Shown piece by piece: positions 34,701-44,396 of a DNA stretch of 64,000 nt. Position 1 is the stretch's first letter. Each line of letters starts with the position of its first letter. The translations under genes and the position numbers were made by a program. The notes beneath the pieces are model-generated. The model saw only the letters and a program-made list of their open reading frames with translations. It did not search any database and was not told the DNA's origin. Origin of the DNA: Nemopilema nomurai (lineage: Eukaryota; Cnidaria; Scyphozoa; Rhizostomeae; Rhizostomatidae); the NCBI GenBank assembly GCA_003864495.1, contig ML133383.1, positions 5,006,880 through 5,070,879 of the forward strand, written 5' to 3'.

Positions 34701-36839
34701 ACGATAACTGAATTGCTGTCAAGTCTGAGAAGAACCCTAGATTACATAACCCATGCACAAGTGCTTCGAACTTCATGCCGTCAGCAGAAATTTCATAACG
34801 GTTGTAACATGGGAAGCTGCTTCTCAGTGAAGGGTTGCCCATCGCTGCGTGGAATAGTTGAAAGCTGAGCTTCACAACTAAGTATCCTGCATCTTGAATC
34901 TCTAAAGCCAGTTCAAAAAAACTAGATAAATTGAATTTTGCCTTTTGAAGGGAAAAGATGTAGATTTATGTATCATTACGCTGCGATGAATGTTAGTTTA
35001 GTTGAAGTTTGACATAGTTGAGTTTTGTTATGATTTTGATTGCTTTGTTTAAGTCACTGATGTAAAATTTTGCTTTTTAGGTAAAGAATAATGGCTTGGA
35101 TGATACAGTCTGTACCTTCTATGAACTAGTTAGTGAGGAAGGAGTAGGGCATGGAGGTTTGATACCTATTATGTTCTTCTTATTCTTCTTTATAAGTTAA
35201 AGGTGTTACCAAGTTTTAACCCAGTATTCACTTTGAAATTTGAAATTTACAAATCTAGGCTGGGGATTTATTACAGAATTATTACAAAACCAAGGTTGAT
35301 TACCGCAGGGATCCCTTTTGTAATACTTAACATTCCTTTCGTTTTAAGGTTTCGGTTAGCATTTTTCATTTCTTTTGGAGTTTCATGTTCTATGATAATT
35401 TTTAGTCCTCAGGTGCAGCTTCGATGTTTTTTTTATTTAGGGTCTTTTGAAATGATAGCATAAAGACCTTCTAGTCATAATACTGCTAGAGCAAGAGTGT
35501 CATTGTTTAGCGTAGCTCAATTCAGACTTGAATCGTGTCCTCTCCGTTTTGTAAATAGTTTCTTGCATTGAAAAGAGGGGCATTTTTAAGACGTTTTCGA
35601 ACTTTCATTAAATTAAAGGGAATGAGACTGCAGTTCCTTTAAGTGTTTAGGATCGTATAATGGTACACATTTTCATATTGTGTGGTGCCTAGCTTCAAAG
35701 GAACGCGTATTCTTGAAGAAGAAATAGACTATCACAGCAAGAAGTGTTATTGCCTAAGACTAGAGTGGAGTCCAAAACCAAATCAGCCTAATATTAGTGC
35801 AGTAAGCTATATGTTCGGCCTGTTCAGATCTTCGTTTGCTTTTTAATTGTGGGGCTGTGGTGCTGGTTTATTTATTATTAAATTAAAATGTTTTTTCGCT
35901 GCATTATTGGATGTTCCCTTACTTTTCTTTGCATCTTCTTGATCCAGTTTTTAGACTCTGCCCTCTAATCGCAGTTGATTGAATGGAGCTTTTCAGAATC
36001 TAGTCATAATTGCTTGGTCCATGTAATAATTTCATTTGAAATGGTGGTTATCTTCAATGTGCTACAAAATAAAGCTGATTCAGAAGCACAAGGTTCTTTG
36101 CTGTCTCTTGTATCACATTCTTCCACGCATATGGTATTTTCCTGATGTTCATAGTTAGGTTAGGTCTCTTCTCTACTCGTATGATCACCCGTACTAAGAA
36201 CGAATCAAGTGCCAATGCCGTCAGAAACTCATATTTGGGGGGGGGGGGCTTCCCATTTTCTTCCTTCTCGTTCAGTGCACCGTTGAAATATACTGTAGTT
36301 TGACAATTGGGGGCGTGTTTTCAGAAGCCTAGCTGTGCAAGTAGGACCCACTGTTCTTTCCACACCTCCAACCCGAAAAGGAAACTTCTGATATATGCCA
36401 ATTTTTTTAAAACTGTATTGAAGATAGTTTGCTCCTACATCTACCCTGCAGGCCATGTCAGCTGACTTTGTACTAAAGCCAGCTAAGAAATTGTTTTTTG
36501 ATTGAATATATTTTTACTACTTAAATTGCCTATTGAAATACATTTATCTATTATTATTTTTATATATTTTCCATAGAATTATTGGAGGGTGACAGGAACG
36601 CACTATCCTAGAATGTAACCCTCTTTATGCACACGAAATAAAGTATTAATCACTCTTTCTGCTAAAGACAAAGTGCCTAGCTGAAATTCATATTGCTAGA
36701 AAGTTATTCCTTTTTAGAATTCAAAGGGATTGACATTTTTGTTCTGAAGAGAGCGCTGCAGGTGTTAGAAAGAAGAGGAAAGGCACAATTAATTCTTGGA
36801 GACAATTCAATGGAGGAAGGTGTGAAGTTCTTTTCGTGA
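22781..36839 (+). CDS. VPS25: ESCRT-II subunit VPS25, six exons
   Basis: ESCRT-II sorts ubiquitinated cargo into multivesicular endosomes; two VPS25 copies per complex recruit ESCRT-III. Exons: 22781-22836, 33411-33556, 33942-33995, 34570-34661, 35081-35156, 36718-36839 (546 nt, 181 residues plus stop; human is 176). Every junction keeps frame. Exon 1 gives YEWPWQYSFPPFFT, the conserved N-terminus that binds VPS22/VPS36; exon 2 IQPNTDTRTKQLEDWCSL; exon 3 LQAESINLILNRLKDQ; exon 4 GNLEWEDPKTRSRC; exon 5 DDTVCTFYELVSEE; exon 6 ends EEGVKFFS, against GVKFF in other animals. The rest forms two winged helices. Exon 1 has ATGATG, so either Met may start. Intron 1 is 10,574 bp and full of transposons. 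Intron 2 (33557-33941) begins GTATCC and has TCTTTAAC 10 nt before the acceptor, resembling a U12-type intron. Confidence 0.95.
24165..26354 (+). pseudogene. Transposase-like protein of the 3.35-kb element, several breaks
   Basis: This belongs to a recurrent but usually unnamed invertebrate transposon protein. In order: a basic start (MPLTNKEKLTRRQAKVKADE); SVQAMGKAMTKVRTSLPKSP; FCELRPKHIKLFDKIPHNVC with CxxH-type cysteines; DFSENATL at about 25340; ISDDLEHTKLAIY; FSDGPSSQFKQRF at about 25575; SSHGKGIIDGLGGTVKRSVW at about 25680; and a C-terminal GDWIVV and FWKWPSKRDNIFY block ending at 26354. The acidic residues in DFSEN, SDG and HGKG-xx-DG suggest a DDE/D-type catalytic triad; that is inference. 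Frameshifts and stops occur repeatedly, including one caused by the 20-bp array at 25051-25230. Confidence 0.75.
25051..25230 (+). repeat. Nine perfect copies of a 20-bp unit inside the transposase
   Basis: The unit ATTCAGTGAGATAAAAAGTC is repeated nine times without a single mismatch. The unexpanded sequence would read TFSEIKSQLKPFLIHVY in the transposase frame, so one 20-bp segment of the coding sequence has been multiplied. The eight extra copies add 160 bp, which shifts the frame by one, and the unit brings in TAA stops. Confidence 0.97.
27446..28305. mobile_element. Fold-back element with about 150-bp inverted arms and tRNA-like core
   Basis: The arm 27465-27614 is the imperfect reverse complement of 28139-28287; both contain AAGAAATCTGGAAA, CCATGGG or CATGGG with CACCATCTCAGA, and AACAATGCTGAAAATCCCA. 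The match continues weakly outward to about 27446 and 28305. Between the arms, at about 27930-28020, is a tRNA-like stretch with a perfect RNA polymerase III B-box word GGTTCGAGTCC at 27983. It lies within VPS25 intron 1. A 107-codon frame at 28172-28492 partly overlaps the right arm and is not supported as a gene. Confidence 0.7.
28882..29363 (+). pseudogene. N-terminal part of a CR1-type LINE with decayed 2A-like motif and zinc finger
   Basis: The first frame (28882-29094) starts MAARRVLPASKLKLIKIAAA and continues FLLALSHTSFG, which looks like a signal peptide. In another frame, at 29193-29235, the sequence reads LRSMLLGDVEPNPRP, the 2A-like motif (D-V-E-x-N-P-G-P) with the Gly before the last Pro changed to Arg. 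It is followed by a cysteine/histidine block, FTCADCGHKCHIGKKCANIS, resembling the PHD-like finger of CR1 LINEs. 2A-like motifs at the N-terminus of CR1-type LINEs are known from sea urchin and other invertebrates. A frameshift lies between the two parts. The LINE probably continues at 30750-32430. Confidence 0.7.
29566..29668 (+). pseudogene. Penelope-like element fragment, start of GIY-YIG domain
   Basis: The frame reads VYPKKDCIPAYQKSLVVYEF and then PCRCGARY. This is the same segment as at 6092, cut off before the GRT motif by repeat family B. Confidence 0.55.
29689..30390 (+). repeat. Dispersed repeat family B, copy 1
   Basis: Collinear with 47490-48075. Shared blocks include CCCTTTGTTTTTCAA, TACGTCACG, TCTCGTTTTGGGGCTTC or close variants, GGCCAATGCAAACGAC, GCTAACGAAAGCTC, CTTGGAC and TTCAACAACCATTGGAAATT. 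No protein is conserved between the copies, so this is a non-coding dispersed element. Confidence 0.75.
30750..32430 (+). pseudogene. CR1-like LINE: endonuclease-RT linker and RT remnants
   Basis: At 30750-31040 broken frames read MGLSDHSGIYNC, TRFMCDENAAPWHLLELF and NPG-ACPLETCK: the region between endonuclease and RT in CR1-type LINEs. At 31930-32090 the RT start follows, IPMKIVKKTLTYLINYPFQS and FPEIWKNAIMVPVYKS. At about 32360-32450 the conserved RQGFILGSLLFLLYVNDLPE block is readable. Numerous stops are present. The copy is split by the tRNA-like MITE at 31227-31642 and ends at repeat family A (32456). It may be the downstream part of the LINE that begins at 28882. Confidence 0.7.
31227..31642. 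mobile_element. MITE with tRNA-like terminal inverted repeats
   Basis: The left arm (about 31253-31330) and right arm (about 31555-31640) are inverted copies sharing AGAATCAT, CGGAAAAATAACCGACC and CGACCCCTGA. On its outward strand each arm resembles the 3' half of a tRNA: GTTCGAGCCTCGC in the left arm, GTCCGAGTCTCGC in the right. The right arm also has a D-arm-like GATAGCTCAACGGTAGAGC. AAGACAACC occurs on both outer sides (31218-31226 and 31643-31651), a possible 9-bp target duplication. The element splits a LINE. A 107-codon minus-strand frame across it is not a gene. Confidence 0.65.
32456..32641. repeat. Dispersed repeat family A, copy 4, with an internal inversion
   Basis: The first half (32456-32545) runs in the orientation of copy 1 (AAAAGCGGAACTAG, then CACTCTTCAGAGTAT). 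The second half (32550-32641) runs in the opposite orientation (CACGCGCTCTGCTTATCACC, then CTGGCTATTTATTC). The copy is therefore a head-to-head join of two partial copies. Confidence 0.7.
34300..34323. repeat. Poly-C run of 24
   Basis: A run of 24 C in VPS25 intron 3, between 33995 and 34570. Other G or C runs in the window stand at 19698-19717, 36237-36248 and 37284-37294. Lengths of such runs are often unreliable in assemblies. Confidence 0.95.
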
Positions 36840-37097
36840 ACTGTTTCCTGTTTGGCAGCTGTGGGGACTTTTATTTGTGTATTATCTGTTAATTTCTTTT
36901 GTTGCAAGAAAGGCACAATTTATTCAAAGAGACGTTCTTTGTAAGCCCTAAGCATAGGCCTATACAATATTTGGGGCCTCCATTCTTCAAAAGTTTAGTT
37001 ACGAGTACCCCTGTTGTATAGGTGTAATTAGCTAAAATTTTGCCCGGGCGTGTATTTGAGGAAGGGCGTCTGTACACGTTTTGTTGCCACTACTTAG

Positions 37098-37270
37098 GCC
37101 CCGTTTACACAAGGGAGAAAGGAACGGACCCAAAAGATCCGAACCTTTTAGGTAGGATATGGGTACGATGCACAAGCGTTTACACGAGGTCGGATCCTTA
37201 ACTATAAAGCGCTAACACGGGAACAGACCCAAAGCGAACCACACTGGCCACGACACGCAGGGGCGAATTT
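37098..37270. mobile_element. Possible MITE end(s) behind VPS25
   Basis: GGCCCCGTTTACAC at 37098 with GTTTACACGAGG at 37179 is typical of terminal parts of palindromic MITEs, but no matching opposite end is in the vicinity. At 37259 the sequence CAGGGGCGAATTTAAG resembles a hAT left end, as at 42184. It could be the 3'-side terminus of the hAT copy whose transposase lies at 37510-41350. No duplication was found. Confidence 0.35.
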
Positions 37271-38380
37271 AAGTGGCAACGATTGGGGGGGGGGGTGTTA
37301 GATTATGATCGGATTTTAGTGTCACTCCCTGCAGGTGCCCAGGAAATAATAGAAACGCCCATTTTTGAATTTCTTTTTATAACTATCATATCTTGAATAT
37401 TTGCTTTCTGTAACATTAACTTTCAGCCGTAACTAGTTACACAATATTCAATTGTACAAAAACAGAATCAATTTTTGCTTGAGTTCCAATTGCAGATCAA
37501 AAAAGAGTTGATCAAACTTCAATTCTCCTTGCCTTAAGTTTTGACCATTTATCGGCCAGCTTTCCAACGTCTGTTACACTTTCACAAGCAATGCTCATTA
37601 AGTTGCCAAGCCGATCATCGGACGTTTGACCGCAAATACATCTTCAGCAGCTTCAACCTTGAGAATGAAGTTCATTACTTGCCACGGATACTGACGCAGT
37701 AAGGGCAAGTTGGTAAGCTTTTGCAAGGTGGGGATGCATGCATCTCTTGCCAGCAAATACCTTTGATGCATCGCAGACTGTCTTTGGGTTTGTGGTCATT
37801 ATATCATTTCTTGTGTATCTGATGTCAAGAAAATGAAGGTCAGCATCTTTGAGATCGTTGGGAAACATTTGACAGAGGAGAATGCAGTCATCTTTTGTAG
37901 CTTTATGTCGCAGTTTTCGGATGGAGGCATCTGAGATGACCAAAGGACTCGCTCAATGCTTTATCGATATCTCTGTACTCTCGTATGAGCCTGTCAATGA
38001 CCTTGAACATATCAATGCGGTAATGATCTTGAAAAGAGTGAAAAATTGCATTTCCTACATTCTCATCAAACCTTGCTGAAACCCTGGCCTGTATCGCTTT
38101 GCATACTCTGCTTCTGGAGTTTTTTCCATATTTATGACAATGAGCAAGAGCTATTTCTATAACTCCATCAATTGTTTCATCATCTCTTCCAATGCTCTCG
38201 AGTATCCCAGCAGTGTGCCTTATCAATTCAATACCATTCACTAGGTCAAACTCGATCTCTTGCACTTCCATCACCTCTTGTTTCAACGTAAGCATGATAT
38301 TCTTGAAGAAAATTAAACTTGATGTGAAATCAAATGACTTCAATTTTTCCAAAAGATAATTCATGGTAAGGCTTGCATGG

Positions 38381-38731
38381 CGATCACATTTGTCCCACGA
38401 TCACATTTATCCCACGATCGCATTTACCCCACGATCACATTTATCCCACGATCGAATTTATCCCACGATCGCATTTATCCCACGATCGCATTTATCCCAC
38501 GATCGAATTTATCCCACGATCGCATTTATCCCACGATCACATTTATCCCACGATCACATTTATCCCACGATCACATTTATCCCACGATCGCATTTATCCC
38601 ACGATCACATTTATCCCACGATCGCATTTACCCCACGATCACATTTATCCCACGATCGCATTTATCCCACGATCACATTTATCCCACGATCACATTTATC
38701 CCACGATCGCATTTATCCCACGATCGCATTT
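38381..38731. repeat. 17-bp minisatellite, 20 full copies plus a partial
   Basis: The unit is CGATCGCATTTATCCCA; 20 complete units start at 38381 and a partial 21st at 38721. Variants are mainly CGATCACA, CGATCGCA and CGATCGAA at the start, with TTACCCC twice and TTGTCCC once. Since 17 is not a multiple of three and the unit lacks plus-strand stops, all three plus frames stay open through the array (122-162 codons). Those frames are by-products. The array interrupts the hAT transposase. Confidence 0.97.
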
Positions 38732-38892
38732 CTTCAAGCAGATGAATTAAATGTTCATGCCATGACCAAACGGCCCTTATTGCTTCAGCTCTTCCGGTCC
38801 ATCGTGTTTGCGACAGGCTTTATAGAAGCAATGCACCCTGCAGCACCATAACTGTAATAATGTAATCTTTTACTTAGTTTTGGGATTCATCA

Positions 38893-40557
38893 TCATCTAT
38901 TCGAGTTTCCTCGGGTCATGGCACGCCATCCACACTCGTCCTGCATGAGGGTTCTTATTTCCTCCGTCGATTCGAGGCCAGTGTCTCTTCTAAGAGAGTC
39001 CACGAAAGTCAGTTTCTGGCTCCCCCTGCTGGCCTTTCCCTGGGTTGGTTCCCAAAGCACTAGGTCACTCGCCGCAAGCTCGTTGTGTCTTACGCAGTGG
39101 CCAGCTAGTCTGAGCCTTCTCTCCCGGATCTTTTCGGTCACCTTTGGTAAATTTCCGTACAGGACCTCGTTCCGGACTTTGTCCCTCCACGTAACATTCA
39201 TCACCATTCTCAGCATACGGGTGTAGCATCCATCTAAAGCGGATTCCTCCTTAGCAGACAGCGTCCATGTCTCACAACCATAGAGGAGAATGGCCTCTAC
39301 AGTTGCACAGAATAGACTTCTCTTTAGCTCCTGGTTCGTAGAGGACTTCCATACGTTCTTCAGAGAATGCAGTGCTCGCCATGCCAAGGCTTTCCTAACT
39401 TTGATGTCCTGTTCTGTTGATCCTATGTAGGAACCCAAATACTTAAAGTCTTTGGTTACTGCCAGTACAGATCCATCTAGGGTCTTTACCTACGCTTGGT
39501 CTATGTTGAAGGCCATGACCTCTGTCTTCTTCGCATTGAGCCTTAAACCCACTTTCCTACATTCGGATTCCACATTGTGAAGAAGCTCCTGTGCTTGGTC
39601 CGTGTGATTTGAGACCAGAGCAATGTCATCCGCAAAGTCAAAGTCAGCCTTTACGTTCGGACCAACTCTTCTGCTTTTTCGGGGTGTGACAGTGAAGCCA
39701 AGCTGCTCCTCCCTTCCTTCGATTGCTCTCCTGAGAGCGTAGTCCAGGACAATAATGAAAAGGTATGGGGCAAGGGTATCTCCCTGCAGTACTCCCGCAA
39801 GTATTGGAAATGGCTCTGTCACTCCATCTGGTGATAGGACTTTGGCAGTCGTGTTTGTGTATGTTGCGCTGATAGCCCTCACTACTGGTCCTGGGATACC
39901 ATATGCATGTAGAATCTTCATCATCTTTTCTCGGTGGATAGAGTCAAAGGCCTTCCTGAAGTCGATGAATGTCATCACGGCTGGCAGTTGCTTCCTCTTT
40001 ATACCTTCCACCATCCGCCTTAGTGCTAGGACCTGTTGTATAGTTGTCCTCTTCTGTCTGAATCCATTCTGATTGGTCCTGAGAAGAGGATCTAATACAG
40101 GGCGAATCCTGTTCAGGAGCATCCTGTTGTACACTTTTGCTACCACTGAAATGAGACTGATACCCCTGTAATTATCTGTCTTGGTGAGGTCGCCTGATTT
40201 GGGGATTGGAACAATATTTGAGGTTGTCCATAGCGTTGGTAGCTCCTGATCAGTGTACGCCTTGTTTATTATGCTCAGGATGGTATCATCAATAGGTATC
40301 CATTTAAGAACTTCAGGAACTATCCCGTCTTCTCCACAGCTCTTCCCTGCTTTCAGTTCACGTTTGGCCTTCCGGTATTCTTCTAACGTGAACGGGCCAT
40401 CCTCGATGGGCAGGTCCTTATAGATGGTTGCGACTTCTTCATCTTCGTTGTCTATGACTGGTAGGTTTCCAAGAAGGGATTTGAAGTGTGTATGCCACGC
40501 CTGCAGTCTGTCTTCTTCTGACGCTCCCTTGATTTGGGATTGAATTGGAAGTTAGTT
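38893..40557 (-). pseudogene. Non-LTR retrotransposon reverse transcriptase with one internal stop
   Basis: The minus strand is open from 40557 to the stop at 38893 except for a single TAG at 39490-39492. In order: an upstream linker (GKSCGEDGIVPEVLKW), LPTLWTTSNIVPIPKSGDL, NYRGISLISVVAKVYN, NQNGFRQKRTT, MTFIDFRKAFDSIH, GVLQGDTLAPYLF, the catalytic FDFADDIALVS, LNAKKTEVMAF, then after the stop KYLGSYIG, LYGCETWTL and RERRLRLAGHCVRH. All RT core motifs, including the A/V-DD type active site, are present. The endonuclease part is missing (5' truncation). GATGATGATG just behind the stop resembles the short-repeat tail of RTE-type LINEs. It is inserted in the hAT transposase, in the same orientation. 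The clade is my inference. Confidence 0.85.
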
Positions 40558-41359
40558 GTTGATGTGTTGAAATACAGTTGAGTCGAATGAATAGTCTTCT
40601 ACCTTGCATCCGCCTGCGGTAGTCTATTACAATAACATCATCTTTGTATCTTTAAAAGCGAAAGGTACTTTTAGTCACGAAGTTGTGCAGCTGTTGCAGA
40701 GTAGAAAAAGAATCATGGGCTAATGAGCTCAAGAGGCTCATTACAAGTATACTCTACGAAAGATTTGATTTATGTCCAAGACATGGAATATACGGAACTT
40801 TCATTTGCAGACGTTCATAAAGCTTTGCTTGAGCACCTCTATAGACACCAGATATGGACGCAGTGGTTTCATAGCACTGGAAGCGCAGACCACGTGTTGG
40901 TACATTTAGCTCTTTGATGCTCTAAATGATCATCTTGGTTAAGCTATCTCCACTCTTGTCTGACAGTGTTGTGATCTTGAACAGGCGCTCAGAAACCTCG
41001 AAATCGTCAGTTACATATCGGATTATCAAGACATCTGGCCCTTGTGAATCACGTCTGGTGTAGCATCAGCCATTATGGAAAATATTTTTGCATTTTTTAT
41101 CTTATCGCAAATATCATAGCGGGCTTAAGAAGCAATAACGTCGATAAACTCATTTTGTGAGGTCTTGCTTAAATAGGCAACTTTGTATTCTCTCATACCT
41201 CTGCTAGAAATCCATTCATCAAGGAAAGGAACTCACCGGGACAAAAGTGCAACAGTTTGCTTGTAGTTACCCTGTGAGTCGCCCCCTCTGCCACGAAAAG
41301 CAAGGGTTTGCCTTCAAAGATATTTGCAGACATTCAGCAACAAAGCTACAACTCTCCTG

Positions 41360-42175
41360 TTCTGTAAGCGGTCCTTTTCTTCTTAACACGAAACGATCCT
41401 TTCTGTCGCTCGGTCACTCGCAGATTGTCTGGTTTCTCTACACATGCTGCGTGATGCCGCGACATTTCATCTTATCCAATGCATCGATGCCTTCTACCGA
41501 CCAGGATTTTTCTGCCTTCGAGCAACCTTAGCAACCTACCAACCCCATCTCCAAGCAAGCTACACGCAAAACAAAATGCCTTTTGAAGCTTTATGCTTTA
41601 TCAGCTTTATGCTATATTTAATTAGTGGAAAATCCGTATACCACTTTTAGCTAAAAGAGTTTTGCTTCCCTTTTGAAATGGCCCTTGCTCAATAAGATTT
41701 AGCTTTTGACCTGTAGTCAATTTGATCTATCAGCAGGATCACGAGGGGCGGGATAATAATGTTATCGGTCTCCTGCTTTCTTGATTCTTCGATAAGGGAC
41801 TGATGGAGATTGCAGGCAGTCACCAATTCTCCTGAAACATTACAAAGCCGCTTGCTCAACTGTCTGATGTCAGCAAAAAGGGAAATTTCTTCTGAACTCT
41901 CTTACACTTTTTCCGTGAAATTGATGCTTTATGAAGCATGTCAGTTACAGTGGAAAGAAGCGCAGAAATTTGAATCTCAGACTGGGGCAATACAGAAGGA
42001 CAAGGCAATCGTCTTCTCCAACCTAAAGTATTAAGATACAAATCAAACTAAAAAAACTAAGCTGAACCATAGTCAATAGAAAAATGACTATGACTATGGC
42101 TGAACTAGAAGCGTCGTAAAATGAATGAGAAAAGTAATGTTGCAAATCAAGATGAAATGCTGTAAAGTATTGTAT
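41360..42175. other. No gene recognised; probable 5' part of the hAT element
   Basis: On the minus strand the sequence continues upstream of the hAT transposase core, but stops are frequent and no further conserved block can be read with confidence. Short frames on both strands (up to 94 codons) are probably remnants or antisense. Confidence 0.35.
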
Positions 42176-42183
42176 AGCTCACC

Positions 42184-42889
42184 CAGGGGCGGATCCAGAC
42201 GTTAGCAACCTTTGCGTGAGCATAAGTCAGATTTCTTCAAACAATTTTCTTTTGTATCAATTAACGTCATCCAATGCCACAAAAATTCCTCCTGTTCTCT
42301 AGAATTACATCACAACCTATTGCCGCTATTGCTGTTGCTTCGTTCGTCAAGCCAATCACAGACAAGTTGAGCTATGCTGAATTTGGCGTGAGCATAGGTG
42401 AAATTGAACTGTCGAATTAGAAGCCGAGTTGACCTATGCAATTGTTGTAGAAAGTGTCCAATAAAATTCAGTGCAGACTCAAATAACCAATCAAGATACA
42501 AGTTGACCTATGCAATTGTTGTTTAACTGTCCAATAAACAGATAGACTGACCTATGCAATTGTATTCGTGACCGTTTATGTCAATAGCCTATTCCAAAAT
42601 TCTGTCGCCTTCAATCTCACTTTGAAAATGTCAACAATAGCCCTTGCGATTTCCTTTGTTTCCGTTCTGTGAATGTGACACACATTCGTAACAGAAAAGC
42701 CTTTGATAGGTTTTATTATATGATTTTAGCGCTGACCACTAACAAAAATTTTGATCATATGACCAACAGCAGAACAATAGTATCCACATAAAAGGGGTGT
42801 GGCCTTCATTTTAGACAGCCTGAAAGGTGTGGCTCTAAACATTTTCCCTTCCTTTGCTGTTGTCAGATTTCTCCCTGAATCCGCCCCTG
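42184..42889. mobile_element. hAT-type MITE with CAGGGGCGGAT ends
   Basis: Starts CAGGGGCGGATCCAG and ends with CTGAATCCGCCCCTG, its inverse with one change. The flanks share GCTCACC (42177-42183 and 42890-42896), fitting the 8-bp duplication of hAT transposons with one mismatch. TTGACCTATGCAATTGTTG recurs inside (near 42429 and 42503). No transposase is present. Confidence 0.8.
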
Positions 42890-42948
42890 GCTCACCTCTT
42901 GTGTGTGACATGCACGCGGCAATGTTCGAAGTCCTTCAACAATCCTTA

Positions 42949-43346
42949 AGCCTGGTTTCCATATAGTCGCTGAAGTCGCTGGAGTCGCCAGGATCGCTCA
43001 AAAACGGGTTCAGCGACCCCAGCGACTTTATGGAAACAAGCTTATTTATTTTGCTGGCGACCCTCAACAACCCTGGCGACCCAGTCGCTGGGATCGCTGA
43101 AGTTCTATCTCAGCGACCCACGGTTGAGTGCACCCAAAGAAATCTTTTAATGGAAACATGACAGCGACCGTCAGCGACCGTCAGAAAGCACAGTGCAAGA
43201 TTTCTGGACCGCGTTGATCTGGAATCGAGCGACCCTCAGCGACCAAATGGAAACAGACTGTTGCTGGAGTCGCTGGGGTCGCTGAACTCATTTTTGAGCG
43301 ATCCTGGCGACTCTAGCGACTTCAGCGACTATATGGAAACCAGGCT
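42949..43346. mobile_element. Palindromic MITE rich in AGCGAC/GTCGCT, TTA duplication
   Basis: Begins AGCCTGGTTTCCATATAGTC and ends with the inverse; the arms match over about 80 bp (42949-43029 and 43266-43346). TTA flanks both sides (42946-42948 and 43347-43349), the 3-bp T-W-A duplication of PIF/Harbinger elements. At least 14 copies of AGCGAC or its complement GTCGCT are spread through the 398 bp. No coding region. Confidence 0.85.
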
Positions 43347-43909
43347 TTACTTGCTGCCAATGTAACGTCTTTGTTAATTAGTTGTGTTGCGTGCAGTGTC
43401 TGTGATTGATCTTAATCTTGTTAACAAGTATGTATTGTCTTATGTCAATGTGTCGTTTCCGTTATTGTGATCACGTTCATTGTTGTAGAGTGACGTATAA
43501 CTGTTGACTGTCATCTCCAATTATACTCAGTGTTATATTCAGTGTGTTTCGTGACCATTAGGTCAGTCTTATTTGAGATTGATTGGGAACACATTAATCT
43601 ATCGTCTACGCTGTTGTCTTACTTGGCTTAGGCCTTCGGGCCTAAGCATGTCATCTCCTTCCACGCTAGCAAAGAACCCACAGATACGTTACACCAAGCT
43701 TTGTGGTATCTAAGTACTGATATGCGCAAACAAGCTTAAGTCATCGTTATCAGATAGGCCACTACATACTTAGAATTTGCTGACACTTGAGGCAAAACAA
43801 TTAGGCCTGACGCGAGTATCCAATGTGTACGCTTTGAGCTCAACGTTGGGAACGGCCAAGGGCCTTTCCAGTCTACACAATGAGCATATACAAGGTTTAA
43901 CCGTCCTAA

Positions 43910-44396
43910 CTTTTTGATAACAATTTGCCGGGGGTAAACCAGAGGGTGCCTAGAGCCCTCACATGCGCCCAGAATGATTGATTCTGGCTTGCTACTTGCT
44001 GCCTAGCTACATGGAGAGCCTGAGTCATGTCTTCCTTTCCTATCGTCATGCTTTCTCGACCTCTTCGTCCCGTCACCGCAGTATGTTTCAGAAGCAAGAT
44101 TCCCTGACTCCTCTAATTGTTTCCTTTTATTGCTACAATCCAGCACACATGGTTTACTTGATCCTTGTTCTTCGTCAGTACGAACTGGCATGTTCTCTTT
44201 TTCCTTGTACCTCGACCCCGCAACTTTTGGCTTGTTTGGCCGCATCAAAAGGGTTTTTGGCAACACCTAATACCTTATCACTTTATGCATACGTTTCAAA
44301 TCCTCATGATAAATTGAATTGTGTTTACCTCTATAATCAAACTCGAAGACTGATCCACATTCTAGACATTTGACATTGTACCGATTCGTTCGCACG
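43910..44396 (-). pseudogene. Zinc-finger-like open stretch, perhaps hAT N-terminus
   Basis: From 44396 the minus strand reads YNVKCLECGSVFEFD, then GKHNSIYHEDLKRMHK, one stop, and a charged region ending at 44003. The Cys-x2-Cys and later His residues suggest a small zinc finger of the kind found at the N-terminus of ZMYM1-like hAT transposases. The transposase core lies further down on the same strand at 41350, with two MITEs in between. The link is inference. Confidence 0.35.

Larger units (their letters stand above)
37510..41350 (-). pseudogene. hAT transposase (ZMYM1-like), broken by a minisatellite and a LINE
   Basis: Reading down the minus strand: 41350-40640 has LAFRGRGGDSQGNYKQTVAL, EYKVAYLSKTSQNEFIDVIA, KIFSIMADATPDV and GVYRGAQAKLYERLQ, the DUF4371-type core with the D of MADATPD. 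The LINE 40557-38893 interrupts it. At 38870-38731 SQTRWTGRAEAIRAVW resumes the transposase, and a 17-bp minisatellite then interrupts it again. At 38364-37510 come LLEKLKSFDFTSSL, CILLCQMFPNDLKDADLHF and YQLALTASVSVASNE, the hAT C-terminal dimerisation region (normally SVASNERSFS). Multiple stops and frameshifts show that it is inactive. Confidence 0.8.

Noticed and set aside
38381..38731. CRISPR-like array
   Set aside because: The units are contiguous with no spacers and the genome is clearly animal. The same applies to the arrays at 25051 and 57477.
38363..38851. Three overlapping plus-strand open frames of 122-162 codons with His-Asp-rich repeats
   Set aside because: They are generated by the 17-bp minisatellite, whose length is not a multiple of three and whose unit lacks plus-strand stops. 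The underlying sequence is a hAT transposase on the other strand.
43978..44373. 131-codon plus-strand open frame
   Set aside because: It is antisense to the zinc-finger-like stretch on the minus strand, which has the more protein-like composition (CxxC, His residues).
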